Of a stretch of DNA of 64,000 nucleotides, positions 9,529-17,338 are shown piece by piece (position 1 is the stretch's first letter; the number at the start of each line of letters is the position of its first letter). The translations under genes were made by a program, and so were the position numbers. The DNA is from Helicobacter suis HS1 (lineage in GTDB: Bacteria; Campylobacterota; Campylobacteria; Campylobacterales; Helicobacteraceae). The stretch lies in assembly GCF_026000295.1 (NCBI RefSeq), contig NZ_AP026769.1, positions 1,364,001-1,428,000 of the forward strand, in the 5' to 3' direction. The notes under the pieces are model-generated. The model saw only the letters and a list, made by a program, of their open reading frames with translations. It searched no databases and was not told the DNA's origin.

Positions 9529-10125
9529 TTAGAATGTAAAGACATAATTCACATACCAAGCATAGTACCTCGTCATCATATTTTTATTATGGTTAGTATT
9601 CTGAGGAATCATAGGGAATTTAATACCTGCTTGGATAGCGGAGTGATCACCAATACGGATACGGCCACCTACATTAAAGAGGAATTGAAAACCGGTGTGT
9701 AGTGTCCAGTCTTTATAATCCCAAGTAGTACCCGCAAGCTGGATACCACCCACCAGACCCATAGAAAAAGGACTTGTAGCGATGAAGTTAACAATCATGT
9801 CAGCAGCACCGCCATAGGTGTACACATTATATTTGTCATTAGAATTAGCGCCAATTCGGGGGGAATTTTGGTAATCAAAGAAGCCATAAATTTGGCCACC
9901 AAACCATTTATTGACAAACCCAACGCCACCAATCTGTGCCCCTAAACCATAAAGGTGCATGCCAGAGGTAAGAGGAACTCTATACGCATTCTCTCCTGCT
10001 CTACCTTGCTGGTAACCTAGACCTAAGAAAAACCCATTTTTTTCATCTGCTTGGGCTACAGACATGGCACTAACAGCTACCAGACTAGAAAGGGTTAAGC
10101 TTTTAAAAGTGCGCTTGAGACTCAT
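9529..10125 (-). CDS. Small Helicobacter outer-membrane beta-barrel protein
   Basis: A 198-residue protein with a typical signal peptide (MSLKRTFKSL..., cleavage after VAQA) and a mature chain of alternating aromatic beta strands ending in YVNYVFTF, with the terminal phenylalanine used for BAM recognition. The pattern (NGFFLGLGYQQG, GGVGFVNKWFGG, RYYAWYVNYVF) is that of the Helicobacter Hop/Hor/Hof outer-membrane families. I chose ATG 10125 over the ATG 33 bases upstream because GGAG lies 6 bases before it. It stands alone, with its own terminator. Ligand or adhesin role is unknown. Confidence 0.85.
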   Translation of the reverse strand: MSLKRTFKSLTLSSLVAVSAMSVAQADEKNGFFLGLGYQQGRAGENAYRVPLTSGMHLYGLGAQIGGVGFVNKWFGGQIYGFFDYQNSPRIGANSNDKYNVYTYGGAADMIVNFIATSPFSMGLVGGIQLAGTTWDYKDWTLHTGFQFLFNVGGRIRIGDHSAIQAGIKFPMIPQNTNHNKNMMTRYYAWYVNYVFTF

Positions 10126-10362
10126 AAAAAACTCCTTATTTTTAAGATAGAAACACATAAGCTAATAGTGTTCCAGATTCTGCTTAAAAAAGCATGGATC
10201 AGATCGTCCATACTAGGCGGACATGGCAAACACATAGCAAACAAAAAGGTTTTTGCTTTTTTGTGTACCCTAAAAATCCTTCTATATTTTAGACCTTCTC
10301 TTTAATTCTCTGTGGCTAAAATGCTTTTGGGGGTTAGTTGGTATCTAGTGTCGCTTTGTTTA

Positions 10363-10480
10363 AATAAAGGCGCTCTTTATCTTTTAAAAGCACTTGCCAG
10401 AAATTAATTAAAATATCAAAAATATCAAAAGCAAATACTTCTATTCCTAGCTCCATTGCACAGGCAATCTCTACACTGCC
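10363..10480 (-). repeat. Displaced fragment of the D12-class adenine methyltransferase
   Basis: On the minus strand this encodes GSVEIACAMELG...DIFDILINFWQVLLKDKERLYL, the middle of a Dam-type (D12) DNA adenine methyltransferase, lying outside any such gene. The matching part of the real methyltransferase (11989-12105) has been overwritten with groEL sequence. If this fragment is put back there (offset 1628), the reading frame is continuous at both joins: PFMGGG-SVEIACA and [14 protein letters not shown]. The sequences flanking this segment are unrelated. It is therefore the missing piece of the methyltransferase, placed 1.6 kb too far left. Confidence 0.85.
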
Positions 10481-10616
10481 AACTACAATTCTAAAAAATG
10501 AGCTCTGTCAATTAAAGAATTGAGTTGGATAGTTTTTCTTACTTTTTCACAGATTCTAATTTACCAGTTATGCAAATGGCCAGAAGTTTGGCTTATTTTA
10601 AAACTCTCCGGCAGAA

Positions 10617-10862
10617 ATCCCACTCGTCTTTAGCGGGTGGGATGAATGCCACTAATTTGTGGTATAATGCCCCCATACATTCGTATCTACGGCAGGAAGT
10701 GTCGGAAGTTATGCCTTTGGAGATATGATGTGTGAGACCTGTAGGGAATGCGTTGGAGCTCAAACTCTGTAAAATCCCTACTATAGGGACACAGAGTGAG
10801 AACCAAACTCTCCCTACGGGCAACATCAGCCTAGGAAGCCCAAATGTCTTTAGCATTTGGGC
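10617..10862 (+). mobile_element. Decayed IS200/IS605-type element with tnpB 3' remnant and terminal hairpins
   Basis: Two hairpins with the same 7-base loop TCTTTAG bracket this segment: 10617-10643 (stem ATCCCACTCG / CGGGTGGGAT) and 10838-10862 (stem GCCCAAATG / CATTTGGGC). Subterminal hairpins of this kind are what IS200/IS605 transposases recognise. Between them, 10680-10772 encodes a run (TAGSVGSYAFGDMM...) resembling the degenerate C-terminus of TnpB proteins (usually ...GT.GIYACGD...). It is followed by a structured stretch with repeated GTAGGG/CCCTAC complementarity, as expected of an omega-RNA region. No intact tnpA or tnpB remains. It may be an internally deleted derivative or simply decayed. 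Family assignment is by resemblance only. Confidence 0.5.
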
Positions 10863-10909
10863 ACTTCACAGGTAAAGAGTTAGTAGCAAGAAATCCTAAC
10901 CATTTTTAA

Positions 10910-11247
10910 TGCTAAAGACAGAGATATAGCGCGTACATGCGTATGCAAAAAAAATTCAAATCTTTTTCATACTGCTCGATCCATTCTTTAAAATACTCGT
11001 AAAAAGCGTTAAATATAAGGCGTCTTTAAAATAACTGATAAAACTCTATATTTTTGCCCGCAAGAATGCTATGGTAAAGAAAATACCAAATCCCAAAACT
11101 TCTAATACTAGGCCGCCCATTCACACCACCATCTCTATAAATTTCTAAAGTCTTTTTAATCCCACCTTGTGCTTGAGAACCTCCAATCTTTTTAACCACT
11201 CCATCTACAACAATTAAATACACCCGCGCTACATTCTTGGTTAAAAT
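10910..11247 (-). pseudogene. Type II restriction endonuclease C-terminal part (partner of the D12 methyltransferase)
   Basis: From 11247 leftwards the minus strand encodes LTKNVARVYLIVVDGVVKKIGGSQAQGGIKK...DGGVNGRPSIRSFGIWYFLY, which resembles the middle-to-C-terminal part of a type II restriction endonuclease. The frame stops at 11026; beyond a likely one-base shift, more helical residues (FYEYFKEWIEQYEKDL) follow in another frame to about 10915. The N-terminal part, between this and the methyltransferase, is replaced by a displaced 270-bp piece of the old-yellow-enzyme gene. Identification rests on context and general resemblance; recognition specificity cannot be read here. Confidence 0.55.
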
Positions 11248-11517
11248 AAAATCTGCAATAACGGCCCTGATGTCTTCTTTGTCCATCTCTTTAGGCATGG
11301 CATGGCGATCATTAAAACGCAAGGCTGAGGGGGCTAAAAGGGTTGTGTTTTTAAGCTCAACTTTTCTACCCGCATGGGCAAGTTGTATGGCTATTTTAGA
11401 GCCGTATTGGTGGCATTTTTCTACAATGTGGGTTAGACCCTTGATATGCCCTTCTTCATAATCCTCTAAATCACCCTCAGAAATTCTAGCAGAGGCATTA
11501 ATTGCTGATGCCTCCAC
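11248..11517 (-). repeat. Displaced 270-bp copy of the old-yellow-enzyme gene
   Basis: Matches 12878-13147 (offset 1630) with differences only at about three adjacent bases (11462-11465). It sits between the end of the methyltransferase and the restriction enzyme. The apparent 167-residue fusion protein spanning 11026-11529 is a by-product. Confidence 0.95.
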
Positions 11518-11789
11518 CCTCACGCACAAAGGAACAATCGTTATAACTTAAGATAAAGGGACCCGGGCGCTTTTTAAGTAGTTGTGCTAGTTTTTCATGC
11601 GCAAAACCATTATGATGGATAGGAAAATTGCGCATCGGATAAATCCCTCTAAACATCTTTGAATCCCCCTCTAAAAAATAAGGCGTAAAGTTCCTTTCTT
11701 TATGGGTTATAAGAGCATAGTTTATCGTTTGTAAAAAATAATAGCTCACGAAAGGTATATTGATAAGAAAATTTTTAAGTTCCCTTAGG

Positions 11790-11900
11790 GCTACATCATG
11801 CCGCCCATACCTCCCATACCACCCATGCCGCCCATATCAGGTATGGCCGGAGTAGCGGGTTTTTCTTCTTTAACTTCATGCACAAGTGGCCTCAGTTGTA
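11790..11900 (-). repeat. Displaced copy of the groEL 3' end, preserving the native GroEL terminus
   Basis: 11801-11900 matches 13430-13528 (offset 1629, then 1628 after one extra A at about 11884; one substitution). Bases 11791-11800 encode the Met-Met-stop that normally ends GroEL's GGM tail and that is missing from the real groEL locus, so the source was an undamaged groEL. Confidence 0.9.
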
Positions 11901-11988
11901 CGAAGCAGCATTCTTTTTTATAATGCGCTTTTAATTCGGCTTTAATGGTGTTATAAACCTCTAATGAAGGCTCTAGTGCAAGTAAAGC

Positions 11989-12105
11989 CATATTCGCCAT
12001 TGCTTGCATTAAAACCAAAATGCGCTTCTTTGTGTTTTTCTACCTCATTAACCACCACCCCACGATCATAACCGGCATTGGCTGCAATCTGGGCTAAAGG
12101 GGCCT
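11989..12105 (-). repeat. Displaced groEL segment inside the methyltransferase
   Basis: 117 bp identical to 13617-13733 (offset 1628), same strand. It occupies exactly the stretch of methyltransferase that turns up at 10363-10480. Confidence 0.95.
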
Positions 12106-12304
12106 GCCCCCACCCATAAAAGGGCTAATTACTCTCTTAACATCTGGCATGTGTTCTAAGATCAACCCAACGGCTAAAGATTTACCCCCACCATAACGCA
12201 AGGGGCTTTTGCTATAGCGTTTATACCGTAGCTTTTGTGAATAAAGACTTTTTAAAAATGCGCCCTTTTGCATGAATTAAAAAATACACCCCCCCATATA
12301 AAAA

Positions 12305-13257
12305 TTATAAATACTTGATGCGCTCGTAAGGTTTAGGAATATCTATCTCTTGTCCAAGTTGCAAAGCTGCATTAAAGCACCAAAACGGATTTTTTAAAAG
12401 CGCACGGGCTAAATAGATCGCATCGGTGGTTTGACTCCCAATAATTCTTTGTACCATTTTAGGTTCTTCAAGCAAACCACCCCCGATTGTGGGTTTGTCT
12501 AGCGCTTCTTTAAGAAATTCTGCTGCTGCGATCTGATAGCCCGGATACACTTTAATAGGCGCTTCTACCACCCCCCCACTGCTCACATCTAAAGCATCGT
12601 AGAGATGATCAAGAGGTGTAAGAAGTGTGGCTATTTTCTCGGGTGTATTGCCATCTTTGTGATAGTCTCTAGCCGAAACGCGTAATAAAATGGGCAGATC
12701 AACTGCGCTGCCAACAGCCTCTAAAACTTCTTGTAGAAAAAGCGCGCGGTTTCTACCATAAGCATCGGTGCGTTGGTTGCTAAGAGGAGAGAGAAAACTG
12801 CTGATCAAATAACCATGCGCGCCGTGTACTTCTATGGCATCAAAACCCGCCTGTTTGGCTCTTAGAGCTGCTTTCTTAAAATCTGCAATAACGGCCCTGA
12901 TGTCTTCTTTGTCCATCTCTTTAGGCATGGCATGGCGATCATTAAAACGCAAGGCTGAGGGGGCTAAAAGGGTTGTGTTTTTAAGCTCAACTTTTCTACC
13001 CGCATGGGCAAGTTGTATGGCTATTTTAGAGCCGTATTGGTGGCATTTTTCTACAATGTGGGTTAGACCCTTGATATGCCCTTCTTCATAAATCCCTAAA
13101 TCACCCTCAGAAATTCTAGCAGAGGCATTAATTGCTGATGCCTCCACAATAATTAACCCTACCTGCCCAATAGCACGGCTGATATAGTGCTGGGTATGCC
13201 ACTCATTCACATAACCATCTTGAGCGATGTATTGTACCATTGGGGGCATCACTACGC
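12305..13257 (-). CDS. Old yellow enzyme family NADH:flavin oxidoreductase (N-terminus replaced)
   Basis: FMN-dependent ene-reductase of the YqjM/NamA type. Native sequence runs from [14 protein letters not shown], the usual beginning of the barrel, through [30 protein letters not shown] and NQRTDAYG (FMN and substrate positions), to [22 protein letters not shown]. The catalytic HGAHGYLI motif is intact. The first 25 or so residues and the start codon are missing, because 13258-13428 is a piece of the groEL 5' end; the 349-residue protein starting [11 protein letters not shown] is therefore an artificial GroEL fusion. Physiological substrate unknown. It lies between a restriction-modification locus and groEL, where H. 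pylori has nothing comparable that I recall. Confidence 0.85.
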
Positions 13258-13428
13258 ATAGCTCAATTTCTTTAGCCACGCTCACGCCGTCTTTTGTGAT
13301 GCTAGGCGCGCCATAGCTTTTTTGAATGAGCACATTACGCCCGCGGGGGCCCATTGTAACTTTAACAGCGTCGTTAAGTTGTTTTACGCCTTCAAAAAGT
13401 TTACTGCGTGCGCTGTCTGAAAACTTGA
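13258..13428 (-). repeat. Displaced copy of the groEL 5' end
   Basis: 171 bp identical to 14883-15053 (offset 1625), same strand. It has replaced the last two codons and stop of groEL, the intergenic gap and the start of the old-yellow-enzyme gene. Confidence 0.96.
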
Positions 13429-15069
13429 GCCGCCCATACCTCCCATACCACCCATGCCGCCCATATCAGGTACGGCCGGAGTAGCGGGTTTTTCTTCTTT
13501 AACTTCATGCACAGTGGCCTCAGTTGTAAGAAGCAAACTAGAAACAGAAACCGCGTTTTGTAAAGCAATGCGGGCTACTTTAAGCGGATCAATAATACCG
13601 GCCTTAAACATGTCTACATATTCGCCATTGCTTGCATTAAAACCAAAATGCGCTTCTTTGTGTTTTTCTACCTCATTAACCACCACCCCACGATCATAAC
13701 CGGCATTGGCTGCAATCTGGGCTAAAGGGGCCTTAATCGCGCGTTTAATGATTTCATAGCCCACTTTTTCATCTTCTTGTAATTCTAAATGCACTTTTTG
13801 GGCTGCACGGATTAAAGCCGCACCCCCGCCAATAACAATGCCTTCTTCAACAGCAGCTTTAGTCGCAGAAAGCGCATCGTCTACGCGATCTTTTTTCTCT
13901 TTCATTTCCACCTCAGAAGCCGCGCCCACTTTAATCACAGCCACGCCTCCGCTAAGCTTAGCTAGCCTTTCTTGGAGTTTTTCGCGATCATAATCGCTAG
14001 TTGTAGCCTCAATTTGGGTTTTAATTTGAGCGATGCGATCTTTAACCGCATGGGCTTTACCTTTGCCATCTACGATCGTGGTGTTATCTTTATCAATAAC
14101 AATTCTTGCCGCTACACCTAGATCCTCTACGCTAGCATTTTCTAAAGTTTTGCCCAGTTCCTCAGAAATAACTTCTCCGCCGGTTAAAATAGCAATGTCT
14201 TTAAGCATTTCTTTTCTGCGATCGCCAAATCCGGGGGCTTTAACAGCGGCTACATTAAGCACACCTCTAAGTTTATTCACAACCAAAGTTGTAAGCGCTT
14301 CGCCCTCAATGTCTTCAGCGATAATTAATAGGGGTTTACCCTCTTTCATGGTGCGCTCTAACAGAGGTAAAATATCTTTCATGCTAGAAATTTTCTTATC
14401 AGTTAAAAGAATGTAGGCGTTTTCTAGTTGGGTGGTCATTTTTTCCGCATTGGTTACAAAATAAGGGGAGAGATAGCCGCGATCAAATTGCATGCCCTCC
14501 ACCACATCTAATTCGTCCTCAATTCCTTTTGCTTCCTCTACGGTGATCACCCCGTCTTTGCCCACTTTTTCCATCGCATCGGCAATGAGTTTGCCAATTT
14601 TTTCATCAGAGTTAGCCGAAATAGTAGCTACTTGGGTGATTTCCTCTTTCCCGCCTACTTTTTTGCTTGCCTTTTTAAGTTCAGCAATGATAGCCTCGCT
14701 GGCTTTATCCATGCCTCGTTTAACTTCAATAGGATTAGCCCCCGCTGTGATATTGCGCAAGCCCTCTTTAAAAATGCTATAAGCTAGCACGGTAGCTGTA
14801 GTGGTGCCATCTCCAGCAGCATCGGCGGTTTTACTAGCCACTTCTTTAACTAGTTGTGCGCCCATATTAGCCACAGGGCAGGATAGCTCAATTTCTTTAG
14901 CCACGCTCACGCCGTCTTTTGTGATGCTAGGCGCGCCATAGCTTTTTTGAATGAGCACATTACGCCCGCGGGGGCCCATTGTAACTTTAACAGCGTCGTT
15001 AAGTTGTTTTACGCCTTCAAAAAGTTTACTGCGTGCGCTGTCTGAAAACTTGATCTCTTTAGTTGCCAT
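13429..15069 (-). CDS. groEL: 60-kDa chaperonin GroEL (3' end overwritten)
   Basis: Cytosolic ATP-driven folding chamber. The chain from [20 protein letters not shown] has the expected GroEL motifs: [20 protein letters not shown] (ATPase site near residue 87), and a C-terminal GGM repeat (MGGMGGMGG). The natural end should be Met-Met-stop, as preserved in the fragment at 11791. Here translation instead continues into a displaced piece of the gene's own 5' end and gives [14 protein letters not shown] before a stop at 13384. That extension should not be believed. The gene lies 54 bp after groES in the same operon, as in H. pylori. Confidence 0.96.
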
Positions 15070-15123
15070 GGTTTGTCCTTTTTAAAATTTTAATGTGATA
15101 ACACTTTTGTGCGTAGAAAAAAA

Positions 15124-15459
15124 CTAATGGTTGTGGTGGCTATGGCCCTCGTGCTTATTGCCCTTATGTTCTCCATGTCCGTGGTGATGCGAATCTACTA
15201 TGCCTAAGACATCTTCTAAGTCTAAAACGATAAATTCTTTATCGCCTAAAACAATTTCGCTACCTTTGTATTTGCCAAAGGCCACTACATCGCCCTCTTT
15301 GAGGTATTTATGTTCCTCGCTAACTTTGTGGCTAACAGCCTTCACTACACCCATTTGGGGTTTTTCTTTGGCGTTATCTGGAATGATAATGCCAGAGGGT
15401 GTTTTCTTTTCTTCTTCTAGTCTTTCAACTAGCACTCTTTCGCCAAGTGGCTTAAACAT
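15124..15459 (-). CDS. groES: 10-kDa co-chaperonin GroES with His-rich nickel-binding tail
   Basis: Lid of the GroEL chamber. Residues 1-90 are a regular GroES ([48 protein letters not shown]). The last 20 residues are histidine-rich ([12 protein letters not shown]...HSHHNH). H. pylori HspA has a comparable metal-binding extension that also contains cysteines and helps deliver nickel; this tail has no cysteines. In a urease producer a nickel-storage role is a reasonable inference. The start is preceded by AAGGAG. A CIRCE-like operator lies 23 bp upstream. Confidence 0.96.
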   Translation of the reverse strand: MFKPLGERVLVERLEEEKKTPSGIIIPDNAKEKPQMGVVKAVSHKVSEEHKYLKEGDVVAFGKYKGSEIVLGDKEFIVLDLEDVLGIVDSHHHGHGEHKGNKHEGHSHHNH

Positions 15460-15481
15460 GGAAACTCCTTTTTTGCAAAAA

Positions 15482-15508
15482 TTAGCACTTAAAAAATTTA
15501 AGTGCCAC
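15482..15508 (-). promoter_or_regulatory. CIRCE-like HrcA operator of the groESL operon
   Basis: Inverted repeat TTAGCACTT - 9 bases - AAGTGCCAC, matching the CIRCE plan (TTAGCACTC-N9-GAGTGCTAA) at most positions, directly upstream of groES. HrcA, with HspR, represses groESL in H. pylori. The second half-site has two mismatches to a perfect palindrome. Confidence 0.8.
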
Positions 15509-15539
15509 GATTTTAGCTAAATATTGCCAAAAAGTCAAG

Positions 15540-15647
15540 TTTGAGCAGGATTTTAAAGCCCAACTTCTTTTATTTATCAAGCGCCATTGCCAAAGAAGGA
15601 TTGAAGAGACTAATCACCTCAACAAAGAGCTTAACCCGCAAGAAAGG
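15540..15647 (+). repeat. Displaced copy of the dnaG 3' end in the groES-dnaG intergenic region
   Basis: 108 bp identical to 17162-17269 (offset 1622), same strand. It replaces most of the divergent regulatory region, so upstream promoter elements of groES and dnaG cannot be trusted. Confidence 0.96.
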
Positions 15648-15688
15648 CATTAGTTAAAATCAAAGTTTTATGTGCTACATTCCAAATT

Positions 15689-17338
15689 ATGATCAGCCAA
15701 GAGTCTTTAGAACAACTCAAACAAGTAGCAGACATTGTAGAAGTGGTGCAAAGTTACATTGATTTAAAAAGAGTGGGTAGCAATTACCGGGCTATCTGCC
15801 CTTTCCATGATGAAAAAACCCCTAGTTTTATGATCAACCCCTCCCGCAACTCTTTTAAGTGTTATGGTTGCTCTAAAGCGGGTAATGCCATCACCTTTGT
15901 GATGGAATATGAAAAGTTAGATTTTATAAGCGCGGTGCAAAAACTAGCCCATATGTTTAACTTGCCCTTGCAATACACTACAGAGCAAAAACAAACCCTG
16001 CCCTCCACAGATTTATTAGAAAAAATCGCCCAGTGTTACCAGATTCAACTTAAAAAACACCCTTTGGTTTTGGATTATTTAAAACAAAGAGGGCTTAAAG
16101 AAGAGTCTATCAAGGCTTTTAATTTAGGGTTTTGTGCCCCCCAAAGTGTTTTAGATTTTATAAACCAAGAAAAATTAGACCGCCAAGCCCTACTTGAATT
16201 AGGGGTATTAGGGGAGGAGGATAATAAGAGTTTTGTGCGCCTTAAGCAGCGACTAATTTTTCCTATCCATAACCCTAATGGTAAAATGGTGGGCTTTGGC
16301 GGGCGGATTTTACAAGATAATTCCGGCGCGGCTAAGTACATTAATTCTCCTCAAACCGTGCTGTTTAATAAATCTAAACTACTTTATGGTTACTTCCAAG
16401 CCCGCGAGGCTATTTTTAAAACCAAACAAATTATTCTCACAGAGGGCTATTTAGATGTGATCTTACTCCAACAGGCTGGTTTTAAAACGGCTGTGGCTAC
16501 TTTAGGAACGGCTTTAACAGAAACACATATTCCCATTTTAAACCGGGGCGATCCATCTGTGATCTTGCTTTATGATGGCGATGAAGCGGGATATTTAGCG
16601 GCTTTAAGGGCGAGTAAAATCCTCTCTTTGGAGCTTAAAAGAGGGGGTGTGGTACTTTTAAACAATGCACTCGATCCAGCCGACATGATTACTCAGGGTA
16701 AAAGTGCCGAACTTAAAGCGCTTTTGCAAAAACCTATCCCTTTTATTGAATTTGTCCTAAAAGGTCTTGTAAAACCCTATTCTTTAAGCGATGCCTTACA
16801 GAAACAAAAGGCTTTTAAAGAAGCGCAAACCTTTTTACATAGCTTGCCTCAAGTGTTGCAGGAGGAATATAGGCCTATGGCAGCCTCTCTTTTAAAACTC
16901 CCAAGAAATGCCCTTACTTTGAAAAAAAACCCCCTACCCCAGATGCAAGCAGCAGAACGGCTTATTAAAAATCCGCTTGAGGAGATTTTAATTAAATACA
17001 TGGCCTTACACCCAGAGCTTTTAACGCAAGCCAAAAATTATATCCACCCTGAAACTTTTGAGCACTGCGCGCAGGAATTTAACACCCTTTGCTTAGGAGA
17101 GGAGAATGTGCAAATTTTAAATATCAAGTTAGATAATCGTCTACCTACCCTTTCTGAAAACTTTGAGCAGGATTTTAAAGCCCAACTTCTTTTATTTATC
17201 AAGCGCCATTGCCAAAGAAGGATTGAAGAGACTAATCACCTCAACAAAGAGCTTAACCCGCAAGAAAGGTTAGAAATTCTAGTAAAATGGCGGACTAAAT
17301 TACAACAGATCAACAAAGGAGAGTTAGTTCAGATATGA
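15689..17338 (+). CDS. dnaG: DNA primase DnaG
   Basis: Makes RNA primers at the replication fork. The 549 residues show an N-terminal CHC2 zinc finger (CPFHDEKTPSF...FKCYGCSKAGNAI, residues 37-70), the catalytic core with GFGGR, and a TOPRIM domain with ILTEGYLDVI near residue 252 and LLYDGDEAGY near residue 299 as metal-binding acids. The C-terminal helicase-interaction region is short, as in Helicobacter. The ATGA overlap with the following PP-loop gene indicates one operon. This groES-dnaG divergent arrangement and the downstream gene are as in H. pylori HP0010-HP0013. Confidence 0.96.
   Translation: MISQESLEQLKQVADIVEVVQSYIDLKRVGSNYRAICPFHDEKTPSFMINPSRNSFKCYGCSKAGNAITFVMEYEKLDFISAVQKLAHMFNLPLQYTTEQKQTLPSTDLLEKIAQCYQIQLKKHPLVLDYLKQRGLKEESIKAFNLGFCAPQSVLDFINQEKLDRQALLELGVLGEEDNKSFVRLKQRLIFPIHNPNGKMVGFGGRILQDNSGAAKYINSPQTVLFNKSKLLYGYFQAREAIFKTKQIILTEGYLDVILLQQAGFKTAVATLGTALTETHIPILNRGDPSVILLYDGDEAGYLAALRASKILSLELKRGGVVLLNNALDPADMITQGKSAELKALLQKPIPFIEFVLKGLVKPYSLSDALQKQKAFKEAQTFLHSLPQVLQEEYRPMAASLLKLPRNALTLKKNPLPQMQAAERLIKNPLEEILIKYMALHPELLTQAKNYIHPETFEHCAQEFNTLCLGEENVQILNIKLDNRLPTLSENFEQDFKAQLLLFIKRHCQRRIEETNHLNKELNPQERLEILVKWRTKLQQINKGELVQI

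Larger units (their letters stand above)
11518..12273 (-). pseudogene. D12-class (Dam-type) DNA N6-adenine methyltransferase, broken into pieces by displaced patches
   Basis: Modification enzyme of a type II restriction-modification system. Reading leftwards from an ATG at 12273: SPLRYGGGKSLAVGLILEH...VISPFMGGG (AdoMet-binding motif), then 117 bp of groEL sequence, then [26 protein letters not shown], then about 110 bp of groEL 3' sequence, then SYYFLQTINY and FILSYNDCSFVRE, the conserved D12 segment after the catalytic motif. The missing AdoMet-site continuation is found intact at 10363-10480. Restoring it gives one continuous frame over the first join. There is no strong ribosome site before 12273; a run of seven C (G on the coding strand) lies 16 bp upstream. 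I infer an intact gene in the organism. Confidence 0.75.

Noticed and set aside
10525-10728. 67-residue plus-strand protein gene
   Set aside because: It spans an IS-type hairpin and reads the tnpB remnant in another frame; there is no ribosome site.
11026-11529. 167-residue fusion of an old yellow enzyme with a C-terminal domain
   Set aside because: The first half is a displaced 270-bp copy of 12878-13147; the second half is a restriction-endonuclease remnant.
11791-12018. Small GroEL-like protein ending in GGM repeats
   Set aside because: It is made of displaced groEL pieces around a methyltransferase fragment; there is no independent start or family match.
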